From assembly GCF_013318015.2 (NCBI RefSeq), contig NZ_CP115841.1, positions 496,001 through 560,000 on the forward strand: 64,000 nucleotides of DNA, in the 5' to 3' direction. Of this stretch, positions 8,323 to 17,490 are shown piece after piece; within the stretch, counting starts at the first letter, position 1, and every line of letters begins with the position of its first letter. The translations under genes and the position numbers were made by a program. The notes below the pieces were generated by a model. The model saw only the letters and a list, made by a program, of their open reading frames with translations, had not been told where the DNA came from and did not search any database. Origin of the DNA: Agrobacterium tumefaciens (GTDB lineage: Bacteria; Pseudomonadota; Alphaproteobacteria; Rhizobiales; Rhizobiaceae).

Positions 8323-9837
8323 TCATGCCGACGCGAAAAACGCTTCGGGATCGTCGACTTCCACCAGCCTGCGCTTGTCGATCAGCCAGAAACGTGTTCC
8401 GACCGCCCGCACGAAACTCCTGTCATGCGAGACGAAGGCGCAACTGGCCGAACGGTTGATGATTTCCGCCTCAAGCGCTTCCTGCCCGTCTATATCAAGA
8501 TGGTTGGTGGGCTCGTCCAGCAGGTAGAAATTCGGTTCCGCCAACCGCAGCGCCAGCATGGCGAGCCGCGCCTTCTGGCCGCCGGAAAGCGTTGCGATCC
8601 GACGTTTCTGCATTTCCATGTCGATACCGGCACCCGCAAGCAGGCCGTGTATGCGCTGGTCGCCAATGTCGAATCGGCGGGTCATGAGCGCAAATGGCGT
8701 GCTGTCGTCGTCGATTTCGGCAAGCGACTGATCGACATATCCGGCCACCAGCGAAGGCGTGGTCTTTATGCCGTCCTGTATTTGGCCTTCATCCATCACC
8801 GCCGCTTTCAGAAGCGAGATCAGCCGCGTCTTGCCGACGCCGTTGCGGCCGAGAATGACGATGCGGTCGCCCTGGTGGACAAATTGCCGGCCGGTGCGAA
8901 ACAGCAATGTCCCGTCCGGCGTCGAGACCGGCACATCCTCCAGAGTGACCAGAACCTTGGCATGGGTACCGCGATTGGCGAGCTGGATCTTGCCAGCGGA
9001 GCGCTCGCTATGTGCTGGGCGCGCATTCTCCTCCAGTTTCTCGGCACGCTGGCGCAATTGCTTGGTCTTGACGGTCAGAAGATCGCTGCCCGAATTGATG
9101 CCGATATTGTTGAGCTTCGCGGCCTGCCGGCGCAATTGCTGCGCGGTTTTCATGTCGCGCTGGAAACGCCGCTCATCGGCGGCATCCTCCTCTTCGAGTG
9201 CCGTGCGCGCATGGCCGTAAGGTAGCCGGAACAGTGCCGAATTTTCCGGCCGCAGGAACAGCGTGGTCTTCGTGACATTGTCGAGAAAGGCGCGGTCATG
9301 GCTGACGATGACGACCGCCGTCTCGCGCGGCAATTGACCGAGCCAGCTTTCCAGCACGTTGATTTTCTCGAGGTCGAGATGGTTGGTCGGCTCATCGAGC
9401 AGGAGAACGTCAGGCTCGGTGATCCACGCCCGCGCCAGCATGGCAAGTCGCTGCCAGCCACCGCTCAGCTCTTTCAAATGGCGATGACGATAGGGTTCCG
9501 GCACCAGCATGGCATCAAAAATAATGTCGGCGCGCCAGCTCTCATTGTCGATCTCATCCGTCGGCAGCGCGGAAAGTACGGCGTCCCGCATCGTCTTTTC
9601 CAGAAGCGGGGAGGGCAGGTGCTGGTGGACGATGGACTGCGTCAGCCCGCGCAGCCGGGTGATATCACCGCTGGTAGCGTCCAGTTCACCGGCAAGGCAA
9701 TTCAGCAGGGTGGATTTGCCGTGGCCATTCGCGGCGACGATGCCGATGCGGTCTCCGGCATTCACGGTGAGGCCAAGATTGGAAAAAAGCGGCTTTCCCA
9801 GAATGATTCCGAGGTTTCGAAGCGTGATAAGGGTCAT
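8323..9837 (-). CDS. ABC-F family ATPase (duplicated ABC domains, no membrane segment)
   Basis: Soluble tandem ATPase of the ABC-F class, whose members act on the ribosome in translation factor or antibiotic-protection roles. The 504-residue product has Walker A AANGHGKST (residues 35-43), signature LSGGWQRLAM and LLLDEPTNHLD in the first half. The second half has GRNGVGKTR, LSGGQKARLAM and LLDEPTNHLD. A charged linker with several RRQAAKLNN- and RQRAEKLEE-like helices joins them. ATG 9837 is chosen because homology begins at MTLITLRNLG; the frame is open further upstream. A 160-base leader containing a short ORF precedes it, suggesting post-transcriptional control. Uup/YheS-like housekeeping roles are possible alternatives. 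Confidence 0.9.
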   Translation of the reverse strand: MTLITLRNLGIILGKPLFSNLGLTVNAGDRIGIVAANGHGKSTLLNCLAGELDATSGDITRLRGLTQSIVHQHLPSPLLEKTMRDAVLSALPTDEIDNESWRADIIFDAMLVPEPYRHRHLKELSGGWQRLAMLARAWITEPDVLLLDEPTNHLDLEKINVLESWLGQLPRETAVVIVSHDRAFLDNVTKTTLFLRPENSALFRLPYGHARTALEEEDAADERRFQRDMKTAQQLRRQAAKLNNIGINSGSDLLTVKTKQLRQRAEKLEENARPAHSERSAGKIQLANRGTHAKVLVTLEDVPVSTPDGTLLFRTGRQFVHQGDRIVILGRNGVGKTRLISLLKAAVMDEGQIQDGIKTTPSLVAGYVDQSLAEIDDDSTPFALMTRRFDIGDQRIHGLLAGAGIDMEMQKRRIATLSGGQKARLAMLALRLAEPNFYLLDEPTNHLDIDGQEALEAEIINRSASCAFVSHDRSFVRAVGTRFWLIDKRRLVEVDDPEAFFASA

Positions 9838-9996
9838 GAAATTGTCTCTGGCAAAACGGATCTGTGACGAACCGTGGTCTGCGACAATGCAGTACGGGAT
9901 ATCGGTTCGAGGTGATCCGTCGTGAAAACATGCGCAACGGCAGACAAGCTGCATTCTGCGCGGCCTTTCGGGCAAACCAGAGTTTTGGTGTTCCGG

Positions 9997-10071
9997 TCAG
10001 CCCTGCAAACGCGTCTGCAGGGCAAAAAGGTGGCAGATCTGGCGGTTGCGCCAGAAGCAGGAAATATCCAT
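9997..10071 (-). CDS. 24-codon leader ORF upstream of the ABC-F gene
   Basis: Starting at ATG 10071 the ORF encodes MDISCFWRNRQICHLFALQ and then TRLQG. A perfect AGGAGG ribosome site (10083-10078) lies 6 bases ahead, much stronger than that of the ABC-F gene. Its last eight codons form a perfect stem, GCCCTGCA/TGCAGGGC, ending at the stop codon. No T tract follows, so the stem is not a plain terminator. The layout resembles translated leader peptides that regulate antibiotic-resistance ABC-F genes by ribosome stalling. The peptide is real by signal strength only; no homologue is known to me. Confidence 0.5.
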   Translation of the reverse strand: MDISCFWRNRQICHLFALQTRLQG

Positions 10072-10210
10072 GCGAAGCCTCCTTTCTTGATACGTGTTCA
10101 ACAGTCCAACAATTAACAGCGGCAGGGGTTCGAGGCAATGGCTTTTGAAGAGGAGGGTGGTGCCGGAGAATACGGCGACCCGCATTCTCCAGCCCTCCAG
10201 CGCGGCGCCC

Positions 10211-10633
10211 TTAGTGTTTTGCCACGCGCTCGCGCAGTTTTTCCACATGTTCGGCGATTTCAGGTGTCACCGCGTCGCCGAAATCCTCCATTTCGAACAT
10301 CGGGCGGATTTCGATCTCGCTGCGCTCCAGCATCGGGTTGGGGCAACGCTTCACCCACTCCACGGCCTCATCCATGTCCTTCACCTTCCAGAGCCAGAAG
10401 CCGGCAACCAGCTCGTTGGTGTGCGGGAAGGGGCCGTCGATCACGCTGCGGCTGTCACCATCGAAAACAACTCTCTTGCCTTTGGAGGAGGGGTGGAGGC
10501 CATCACCGGAAAGCATGATGCCGGCATTGACCAGTTCCTCGTTGAACTTGCCCATGGCTTCCATCAGTTCGGTGGTCGGCATTATGCCATCCTCGCTGCT
10601 GCGAGTGGCCTTTACGAAAACGATAACACGCAT
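10211..10633 (-). CDS. YCII-related (DGPF-domain) protein
   Basis: Small ferredoxin-like-fold protein, 140 residues from ATG 10633, which is preceded by AGGGAGGAAACC. Visible family features are MRVIVFVKATRSSEDG at the start, the central VIDGPFPHTNELVAGFWLWKVKDMDEAVEWV and the C-terminal EIRPMFEMEDFG. YCII-like proteins are often found with sigma factors or MarR regulators and VOC/DUF899/DUF1579 proteins, as here. The enzymatic role is undefined. The next gene on the same strand upstream is a MarR regulator. Confidence 0.85.
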   Translation of the reverse strand: MRVIVFVKATRSSEDGIMPTTELMEAMGKFNEELVNAGIMLSGDGLHPSSKGKRVVFDGDSRSVIDGPFPHTNELVAGFWLWKVKDMDEAVEWVKRCPNPMLERSEIEIRPMFEMEDFGDAVTPEIAEHVEKLRERVAKH

Positions 10634-10733
10634 GGTTTCCTCCCTTGTTGCGTCTTCCTCGTTAGTTTCGCCGCCCGGCACGACGGGTAGATGACATTTT
10701 CACGGATAAAAGTGGCAATATGCCGCTTTCCCG

Positions 10734-11180
10734 TCAGCCGAGATCAATGAGGTCGCGGCGCAGCCGGTCGGGGTCGCCGCTGCCGATGCGGGCCTCGATT
10801 TCGGCGTGGGTCTGTTGCCAGATAGGGAAGGCGGCGGTGAGTACGGCCATGCCTTCCACCGTAAGCCGCAGCCGCTTGCCGCGCTTGTCCTTTGGGTCTT
10901 GCTCGATACTGACCAGCCCACGCCGCTCCAGTGGCTTCAGCGCTGCCGTCAGCGTCGTGCGGTCCATCGCCAGAAGATTGGCGACCGGCCCCATCGGCGG
11001 CGGCTCCGGCCGGTTGAGCGACATCAGCAGGGAAAATTGGCCGTTGTTGATGCCCACGGGCTTCAATGCGTTATCGAACAGCCGCGCCAGCGCCCGCGCT
11101 GCACGTTGCGCATGCAGGCAAAGACAGGAGTCCCGCACTAAAAGAGTTGCCGAAAAAGGAATCACGCTGGCGTTTGACAT
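10734..11180 (-). CDS. MarR-family transcriptional regulator
   Basis: 148-residue winged-helix repressor. The core reads NNGQFSLLMSLNRPEPP, then VANLLAMDRTTLTAALKPLERRGLVSIEQDPKDKRGKRLRLTVEG, the recognition helix and wing of MarR proteins. Two N-terminal cysteines (RDSCLCLHAQ) may be redox sensitive. It is divergent from the DUF899-DUF1579-VOC genes, with a perfect 12-base palindrome just upstream of its start, so it probably represses both directions. The YCII gene follows it on the same strand. Confidence 0.9.
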   Translation of the reverse strand: MSNASVIPFSATLLVRDSCLCLHAQRAARALARLFDNALKPVGINNGQFSLLMSLNRPEPPPMGPVANLLAMDRTTLTAALKPLERRGLVSIEQDPKDKRGKRLRLTVEGMAVLTAAFPIWQQTHAEIEARIGSGDPDRLRRDLIDLG

Positions 11181-11191
11181 GGACTATATAT

Positions 11192-11203
11192 GTTGATATC
11201 AAC
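11192..11203. promoter_or_regulatory. Candidate MarR operator palindrome
   Basis: GTTGATATCAAC is a perfect 12-base palindrome in an AT-rich stretch 12 bases upstream of the MarR start codon and about 130 bases upstream of the divergent DUF899 gene. Size and symmetry fit MarR sites; binding is inferred. Confidence 0.55.
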
Positions 11204-11330
11204 GTAATTAGTCAAGCGGAACCTGTAGCCTTGCTGACGGTTTTCCTGGCTTTCAATGCAGACACAGGCGGCGCCCACCATGGAGGCGGAGCGGTGCCGT
11301 GGTGAAAGACGGATCCAAGGAGGAAAGATC

Positions 11331-12059
11331 ATGTCTCATCCCGTCGTTTCTAATGAGGAGTGGCTTGCGGCCCGCCGCGATCTGCTGGTGAAGGAAAAGG
11401 AATTGACCCGCGCGCGCGACAGGCTGAACGAGGCGCGCCGCGCATTGCCATGGGAAGAGGTGACGAAAGATTATATTTTCGACGCGCCGTCCGGCCCGAA
11501 ATCGCTGAAGGAACTCTTCGGCAATTGCAGCCAGCTCATCGTATACCACTTCATGCTGGCACCCGACTGGGAGGAGGGCTGCACCGGCTGTTCCTTTTTC
11601 GCCGACCATGTCGATGGTGCGATGGTTCACCTGAAGCACGGCGATGCGGGTTTCGTTGCGGTCTCGCGCGCACCGCTCGAAAAGATCGAGGCCTATAAAA
11701 AACGCATGGGCTGGAAATTCCCTTGGGTCTCGGCCAACGGCAGCGACTTCAACTATGATTATCAGGCCTCCTTCCGTGATGAGGATATCGAGAGCGGGGC
11801 GATCACCTACAATTACCGTGAGATCGAGCCGATGGGCGACCTGAAGGACCTGCACGGCGTCAGCATTTTCGCCAAGGGCGAGGACGGCAGGATTTACCAT
11901 AGCTATTCCGCCTATGCCCGCGGCATGGAAGAGACGCTCGGTACATTGATGCTGCTCGATCTGGTGCCAAAAGGCCGTAATGAAGACGGTGTAATGGATT
12001 GGGTGCGCCGGCACGACCAGTACGAGGACGAGCCCAAGGCCGCGTCTTGCTGCCACTGA
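11331..12059 (+). CDS. DUF899 thioredoxin-like protein
   Basis: 242-residue member of the DUF899 group, predicted dithiol-disulfide oxidoreductases with a thioredoxin fold. Typical segments are VSNEEWLAARRDLLVKEKE, LPWEEVTKDYIFD, LIVYHFMLAPDWEEGCTGCSFFADHVDG (with the CxxC-like pair) and the C-terminal HDQYED. ATG 11331 is chosen for its AAGGAGGAAAGATC ribosome site; the frame extends upstream without one. DUF1579 and VOC genes follow, forming a likely operon divergent from the MarR regulator. Confidence 0.88.
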   Translation: MSHPVVSNEEWLAARRDLLVKEKELTRARDRLNEARRALPWEEVTKDYIFDAPSGPKSLKELFGNCSQLIVYHFMLAPDWEEGCTGCSFFADHVDGAMVHLKHGDAGFVAVSRAPLEKIEAYKKRMGWKFPWVSANGSDFNYDYQASFRDEDIESGAITYNYREIEPMGDLKDLHGVSIFAKGEDGRIYHSYSAYARGMEETLGTLMLLDLVPKGRNEDGVMDWVRRHDQYEDEPKAASCCH

Positions 12060-12085
12060 AATAGGACGAGGAGGAGGAGACGACA

Positions 12086-12574
12086 ATGGAAAATGCCAAG
12101 CCGCAGAAGGAACACGCGTTCCTGGGCAGGATCGTCGGCGACTGGGTCATGACCGCCAGTTCCGGGCATGAGGGATACGATCCCGATGACCCCGCCCAGC
12201 GGTTCACCGAAACCGTCAGCTCCATCGGCGGGCTGTGGATCATCGGGCACGGCACCGGCAAGATGCCTGACGGGACGGAGATGACGGCTGTCATCACCGT
12301 GGGTTTCGACCCTGCCAAGGGCCATTTCGTCGGCACCTGGGTGGGGTCGATGATGACCAATCTCTGGGTCTACAAGGGCTGGCTGGAAGACGACGGCAAG
12401 ACCCTGACACTCGAAGCGGAAGGACCGGCCTTTGACGGTTCCGGCCGCATCGATACCTATCGCGACGTGCTGGTGCTGCACGACGACAATAACCGCAGCT
12501 TTTCCGGCAGCGTCCGGCAGCCGGATGGCAGTTTCAAGACCTTCATGACATCGGAGTTCCAGCGCAAGGCGTGA
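12086..12574 (+). CDS. DUF1579 family protein
   Basis: 162-residue protein of unknown function. It shows the DUF1579 pattern HAFLGRIVGDWVMTASSG, GGLWIIGHGTGKMPDGTEMTAVITVGFDPAKGHFVGTWVGSMMTNLWVYKGWLEDDGKTL. This is a calycin-like beta-barrel pattern with repeated Trp/Gly turns. It lies 26 bases after the DUF899 gene with GAGGAGGAGACG in the gap, so the two are probably cotranscribed. No catalytic residues can be assigned. Confidence 0.85.
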   Translation: MENAKPQKEHAFLGRIVGDWVMTASSGHEGYDPDDPAQRFTETVSSIGGLWIIGHGTGKMPDGTEMTAVITVGFDPAKGHFVGTWVGSMMTNLWVYKGWLEDDGKTLTLEAEGPAFDGSGRIDTYRDVLVLHDDNNRSFSGSVRQPDGSFKTFMTSEFQRKA

Positions 12575-12674
12575 CGCCCCGCCGGAATTTGCCCGATCGC
12601 GCCGAATAATGCGCTGCCGCGTCCTGCGGCGGCCGATCGCCAGAAAAATGACGCCATAACCCCGGAGAGATTCA

Positions 12675-13457
12675 ATGTCCGATACACACGGAAAATTCAT
12701 ATGGGTTGAACTGATGACGCCTGACATGGAGCAGGGTGCCCGCTTCTATGGTCATGTCGCCGGCTGGCAGACCAAGGATTTCGGTTCGCCGGAAATGCCC
12801 TATCTGGTGCTGGAGGCCGATGGTAAAGGCATGGGCGGCATCATGGAACTGACCGAAGAACACAAGAGCCAGGGCATTCCTCCCAACTGGACCGGTTATG
12901 TCGGCGTTGACGATGTGGACGCCACGGCAAAACTTTTCGCGGAAAAGGGCGGTTCGGTCAGGCGCCCGCCGCAGGATATCCCGGAGATCGGTCGTTTCGC
13001 CGTGGTGGCTGATCCTTCCGGTGCGGTTCTGTGCATCATGACGCCGCTGCCGATGGAAACCGGCGGTTTTCCGCAGGAGACGCAGAACCTGCCGGGTCAC
13101 GTCGGCTGGTACGAACTTGCCACCAACAATGTCGACGACGCCATAGCCTTTTACGGTGAGGTCTTCGGCTGGACCAAGGACCATGATTTTGACATGGGCG
13201 CAGAAATGGGCCCGTATCGCATCTTCGCCCATAACGGCAAGGTCGTCGGCGGCATGATGAAATGTATGGCGGGTGCGCCCACCTGTTATTGGGGTTATTA
13301 TTTCAACGTCGACGGCATCGATGACGCCATCACCCGGGTCAGCACCGGTGGCGGCAAGGTCGTCAACGGCCCGATGGAGGTTCCCGGCGAGAGCTGGATC
13401 GTCAATTGCCAGGACCCGCAGGGCGCATTCTTCTCGCTGCTGTCGCAGAAGAAGTAA
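12675..13457 (+). CDS. Two-domain VOC (glyoxalase/bleomycin-resistance fold) protein
   Basis: 260-residue protein with two VOC modules. The first opens FIWVELMTPDMEQGARFYGHVAGW and the second HVGWYELATNNVDDAIAFYGEVFGW, each ending in the usual DPSGAVLCI or DPQGAFFSLLSQ strand. Such paired-module proteins may bind hydrophobic or electrophilic compounds; the substrate cannot be read. CCGGAGAG precedes ATG 12675. It is the third gene of the DUF899-DUF1579-VOC set, about 100 bases after its neighbour. Confidence 0.88.
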   Translation: MSDTHGKFIWVELMTPDMEQGARFYGHVAGWQTKDFGSPEMPYLVLEADGKGMGGIMELTEEHKSQGIPPNWTGYVGVDDVDATAKLFAEKGGSVRRPPQDIPEIGRFAVVADPSGAVLCIMTPLPMETGGFPQETQNLPGHVGWYELATNNVDDAIAFYGEVFGWTKDHDFDMGAEMGPYRIFAHNGKVVGGMMKCMAGAPTCYWGYYFNVDGIDDAITRVSTGGGKVVNGPMEVPGESWIVNCQDPQGAFFSLLSQKK

Positions 13458-13503
13458 CCCTTCTGGGCTGACATACCGATCTGCCGGAGGTTACTCCGGC
13501 AGA

Positions 13504-14400
13504 TTACCGGTTTCTCGGTAGCCGAACGTGATCGATAAAGGCGCGGAGCTTCGGCGCAAGATGACGTCGATTCGGATAATAGAGATAAAATCCCGCAAAA
13601 GTCGGAGAATGGTCCTCCAGCATGGAAACAAGCTGGCCGCTCTCCAGGTAGGGACGGAAGGTCTCTTCCATGCCGAATGTGATGCCGGCGCCGGCACAGG
13701 CCAGCTTTATCATCAACTGCATGTCGTTGGTGGTGAAGTCCGGCTGCACCGCGACCGCGAACTCCCGGCCGTTTTCGGCAAATTCCCACCGATATGGCGC
13801 AACGTCCGGACGAGGGCGCCAGCCGATACATCTGTGATGGATCAGTTCGCGCGGCTGCGTCGGTAAGGTGACGCGATCTCGATATTGCGGGGAGCAGACG
13901 GCGAGCTGCCGCTGCGGCCCGGAAACCGGAACGGCAATCATATCCTGCGCGATCAGCTCCCCCAGACGCACGCCGGCATCGTAATGTTCGGCGACGATAT
14001 CGAATTCCTCATCCGTCACGACAATATCGAGTTGCACTTCCGGATGGATTTCAGCAAAGCGCGCCAGTAATGGCCCGGACAAGAAGCGCTCCGCTATCGA
14101 GGAAACGGCAAGCCGCAATTGCCCCCGAGGCATTCCACTCAGGGAAGAGGCGGCCTGTGTCGCTTGCATGAGGTTGCCGATGGATGGCGAAACATCGGCG
14201 TAAAGCTGTTTCCCCGCTTCCGTCAGGCTAACGCTGCGCGTTGTGCGCTGAACGAGCGCTATCCCCATCGTTTCTTCAAGCCTGCGGATGGTCTGGCTGA
14301 CGGCTGACCGTGTTACGCCGAGCCTGTCCGCAGTAGCCCGAAAATTGCGTTCCTCGGCAACCATGCAGAAGGTGGAAAGCGCGTTGAGATCAACATTCAT
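13504..14400 (-). CDS. LysR-family transcriptional regulator
   Basis: 298-residue regulator. The N-terminal winged helix reads MNVDLNALSTFCMVAEERNFRATADRLGVTRSAVSQTIRRLEE, followed by an effector-binding domain (about residues 90-290) with VSSIAERFLSGPLLARFAEIHPEVQLDI. It is divergent from a short-chain dehydrogenase gene 122 bases away, the usual arrangement for a LysR regulator and its target. The spacer contains AT-rich sequence with TTATCATTGGGGTAA. The inducer is unknown. Confidence 0.92.
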   Translation of the reverse strand: MNVDLNALSTFCMVAEERNFRATADRLGVTRSAVSQTIRRLEETMGIALVQRTTRSVSLTEAGKQLYADVSPSIGNLMQATQAASSLSGMPRGQLRLAVSSIAERFLSGPLLARFAEIHPEVQLDIVVTDEEFDIVAEHYDAGVRLGELIAQDMIAVPVSGPQRQLAVCSPQYRDRVTLPTQPRELIHHRCIGWRPRPDVAPYRWEFAENGREFAVAVQPDFTTNDMQLMIKLACAGAGITFGMEETFRPYLESGQLVSMLEDHSPTFAGFYLYYPNRRHLAPKLRAFIDHVRLPRNR

Positions 14401-14522
14401 TGGTTAGCAAATATATCCATGGAGGTTATCATTGGGGTAATTATCACGACAATGGCAAAGCTTTATCTTTCCTGCAACGGCCTCCTCTCGAAAAAGCGGG
14501 CCGTAAAGCCAAGGAGAAAGCC

Positions 14523-15245
14523 ATGACATTGAACAAAGTTATTCTCATAACAGGTGCGTCGAGCGGGATAGGTGAGGGTATCGCCAGAGAACTTGCCGCT
14601 GCAGGCGCGAAACTGGTTCTGGGTGCGCGCCGTATGGACCGTTTGCAGGCCTTGGCCGACGAACTGCGCCAAACGGGCGCTGAGGTTGTCGTGCATCCCC
14701 TTAACGTCACGGAAAGGCAGAGTGTCGAGGCTTTTGCTGCGGCGGGACGTGAAGCGTTCGGACGGATCGACGTCATCGTCAACAATGCCGGCATCATGCC
14801 GCTATCGTTGATGTCGTCCCTCAAGGTCGATGAATGGGACCGCATGATCGACGTCAACATCAAGGGCGTGCTTTATGGCGTCGCCGCCGTTCTGCCTGAG
14901 ATGACCGCCCGCGCATCCGGCCACATCGTCAACATCGCCTCCATCGGTGCGCTCGCCGTTTCGCCCACGGCTGCCGTCTATTGCGCGACGAAATTTGCGG
15001 TGCGGGCGATTTCGGACGGACTGCGACAGGAAAACCGCGACCTGCGGGTTACCTGCATTCATCCCGGCGTGGTGGAAAGCGAACTTGCCCACACCATCAC
15101 CGATCCGGCCGCTGCGGAGCTGATGCAAAGCTACCGGGCCATAGCATTGAAGCCGGACGCCATTGGCCGCGCAGTCCGCTATGCCATCGAACAACCCGAC
15201 GACGTGGACGTCAATGAAATCGTCGTCCGCCCGACCGCCGCATAG
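14523..15245 (+). CDS. Short-chain dehydrogenase/reductase
   Basis: NAD(P)-dependent oxidoreductase of the classical SDR family, 240 residues. The cofactor motif TGASSGIG sits at residues 10-17, NNAG follows in IVNNAGIMPLS, and the catalytic motif is YCATK with the serine in NIASIGALAV. ATG 14523 is selected because AAGGAGAAAGCC precedes it and the family N-terminus MTLNKVILITG begins there. It is divergent from a LysR regulator and is followed after 14 bases by an Atu4866-type gene, so the two are probably one transcript. Substrate unknown. Confidence 0.92.
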   Translation: MTLNKVILITGASSGIGEGIARELAAAGAKLVLGARRMDRLQALADELRQTGAEVVVHPLNVTERQSVEAFAAAGREAFGRIDVIVNNAGIMPLSLMSSLKVDEWDRMIDVNIKGVLYGVAAVLPEMTARASGHIVNIASIGALAVSPTAAVYCATKFAVRAISDGLRQENRDLRVTCIHPGVVESELAHTITDPAAAELMQSYRAIALKPDAIGRAVRYAIEQPDDVDVNEIVVRPTAA

Positions 15246-15259
15246 GGAGGATCGGGACA

Positions 15260-15610
15260 ATGAAGATTGTTTCGACATCGCTTGCCCTTGTACTCGCAAC
15301 GGCCGCCGCCGATACCGGCCACCATCAGGAGGATCGTGCCGTGAAAGGGAATATGGACAAGATGGCCCAGACCGAAAGCCACCCCTATATCGGCATGTGG
15401 GTCACCGGCGACGGCCATATCCGTCAGGAGCTTTTGCCTGATGGCCGCTACGACGAGGCGCGCGGCAAACGCAAAAGCGCCTATCAGGGGCGTTATGAGG
15501 TGAGGGGCAACCATATCGACTATTGGGATGATACCGGCTTTACCGCCGATGGCGAGTTCATCGACGATGTGCTCTACCACGGCGGCATGATTTTCTATCG
15601 CGAGCCGTGA
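15260..15610 (+). CDS. Atu4866-domain protein, probably exported
   Basis: 116-residue protein whose core HPYIGMWVTGDGHIRQELLPDGRYDEARGKRKSAYQGRYEVRGNHIDYWDDTGFTADGEF matches the family named after Agrobacterium Atu4866, a small beta-barrel domain of unknown function. The N-terminus KIVSTSLALVLATAAA looks like a short signal peptide. It follows the SDR gene by 14 bases with GGGAGGATCGGGACA as ribosome site. Fusions or neighbours pairing this domain with oxidoreductases suggest a ligand-binding accessory role, which is inference. Confidence 0.85.
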   Translation: MKIVSTSLALVLATAAADTGHHQEDRAVKGNMDKMAQTESHPYIGMWVTGDGHIRQELLPDGRYDEARGKRKSAYQGRYEVRGNHIDYWDDTGFTADGEFIDDVLYHGGMIFYREP

Positions 15611-15670
15611 ATCGTCACGCTAACAGGAAAAAATCCGTCCGGCTGATCGAGGCCGGGCGGATTATCTGTT

Positions 15671-17233
15671 TTAACGCTTCAGGCTTCCCAGTATGCCGCG
15701 AACGATGGCGCGGCCCACGGATGTGGCAACCGAGCGGGCGGCGCTTTTCATTGCCGCCTCGATCACGGTTTCGCGCTGATAACCGCTCGTCTTGCGGGCG
15801 CCGGTGGTGGAGGCCTTTGTGGGTTCCTCGTCGCCGAAACCGGGCAGGCGCCAGCGTCCCGAGGCACTGTCGGACTGGCTGGAGGCATTTTCCTCTTCCG
15901 CGCGCTTGGCGGCTTCGGCTTCCGCAGCCTTCTGGGCGCGTGCGTTGAGGATTTCAAAGGCCGATTCCCGGTCCACGTCCCTGTCGTATTGACCGGCAAG
16001 CGGGCCGGTATCCATCAGCAATTTGCGCTCGGCGTCGGTGAGCGGCCCGACGCGGCCCGAGGGCGGCCGCACAAGGGTGCGCTCGACGATGGAGGGCGCG
16101 CCCTTGTCATGCAGGGTCGAAATCAGAGCCTCGCCCGTACCGAGCGTGGTGATGATGTCGGCTGTGTCGAAGGCGGGGTTCTGGCGGAACGTATCGGCTG
16201 CGGTGCGCACAGCTTTCTGCTCGCGCGGCGTATAGGCGCGAAGCGCATGCTGCACGCGGTTGCCCAGCTGGGCAAGAACGGTTTCCGGCACGTCCAGCGG
16301 GTTCTGCGTCACGAAGTAGACGCCCACACCCTTGGAGCGGATAAGCCGCACCACCTGCTCCACGCGCTCGACGAGCACCCTTGGCGCGTCGTTGAACAGC
16401 AGATGCGCCTCATCGAAAAAGAACACCAGACGCGGCTTTTCCGGGTCGCCCACCTCCGGTAGTTCCTCGAAGAGCTCCGAGAGCATCCACAACAGGAAGG
16501 TGGCGTAAAGGCGCGGGTTCATCATCAGCTTGTCGGCGGCGAGAACCGAAACCGTGCCACGCCCGTCCGTGCCGACGCGCATGATGTCGGCAATGTTCAG
16601 CGCCGGCTCGCCGAAGAAGTTTGCGGCACCCTGCTGTTCGAGAACCAGCAGCCCGCGTTGCAGCGAACCGACGGAGGTCTTGGAAATCAGGCCGAACTGG
16701 CTGGACAGCGCACTTGCATTGTCGCCCATGTAGTTCAGCAGCGATTGCAGGTCTTTGAGATCGAGCAGCGGCAACCCGCCCTGATCGGCGATCTTGAAGG
16801 CGATGTTGAGCACGCCTTCCTGGGCTTCCGAAGCATCCATCAGCCGCGCCAGCAGCAGCGGGCCCATTTCGGCAATGGTGGCGCGCACGCGATGGCCTTT
16901 TTCACCGTAGAGATCCCAGAAGATCACCGGCGATTTGCCATAGGAAAAATCCGTGAAACCGATCTGTTCGGCACGTTTCTGCACCCAGTCCTTGGTTTCG
17001 CCTTGCGCGGCGATGCCGGAAAGGTCGCCCTTGATATCGGCGCAGAAAACGGGAACGCCGGCTTGCGAGAAACCTTCGGCAAGAACCTGCAGGGTCACGG
17101 TCTTGCCCGTGCCCGTTGCGCCGGTGATCAGGCCGTGGCGGTTGCCGAATTTCAGCTCCAGATATTCACCTTTGTTCAGGCTGTCGTCCGGATTGCGGCT
17201 GGTCCCGATATAGATCTGTCCGTCCTGCAACAT
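15671..17233 (-). CDS. HerA-like ATPase (DUF853, YjgR type)
   Basis: 520-residue P-loop ATPase of the HerA/FtsK-like DUF853 family. Walker A is [10 protein letters not shown] near residue 39 and Walker B is [14 protein letters not shown], followed by a sensor-like segment [33 protein letters not shown]. The C-terminal 110 residues are low-complexity and charged with a conserved end [21 protein letters not shown]. HerA proteins translocate DNA or act in repair, but the function of this cytoplasmic subgroup is not established. It stands alone, transcribed away from the gene at 17545. Confidence 0.88.
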   Translation of the reverse strand: MLQDGQIYIGTSRNPDDSLNKGEYLELKFGNRHGLITGATGTGKTVTLQVLAEGFSQAGVPVFCADIKGDLSGIAAQGETKDWVQKRAEQIGFTDFSYGKSPVIFWDLYGEKGHRVRATIAEMGPLLLARLMDASEAQEGVLNIAFKIADQGGLPLLDLKDLQSLLNYMGDNASALSSQFGLISKTSVGSLQRGLLVLEQQGAANFFGEPALNIADIMRVGTDGRGTVSVLAADKLMMNPRLYATFLLWMLSELFEELPEVGDPEKPRLVFFFDEAHLLFNDAPRVLVERVEQVVRLIRSKGVGVYFVTQNPLDVPETVLAQLGNRVQHALRAYTPREQKAVRTAADTFRQNPAFDTADIITTLGTGEALISTLHDKGAPSIVERTLVRPPSGRVGPLTDAERKLLMDTGPLAGQYDRDVDRESAFEILNARAQKAAEAEAAKRAEEENASSQSDSASGRWRLPGFGDEEPTKASTTGARKTSGYQRETVIEAAMKSAARSVATSVGRAIVRGILGSLKR

Positions 17234-17490
17234 CGACCATTTTCTCCTGCGACTGATGCATGCCCCTTAAATCGCGATCGATTTGAAGATGGTCATGTCC
17301 GAATTGAACTTTTACGGCACCCTCTGGCCGCTACTGCCAAAGCGGCCTTTTCATAGTATGGTTGTGATGATCTTATAAGGACAGTTTCAAGGCGCAACAA
17401 CTGCTTGATGGCGATGAAGAAAAACCGCTTCATGAAAGTTGCCGCACCCGCCTGCCGCCCGCTTGAATGCGGCATGAGATTGTTTTACGT

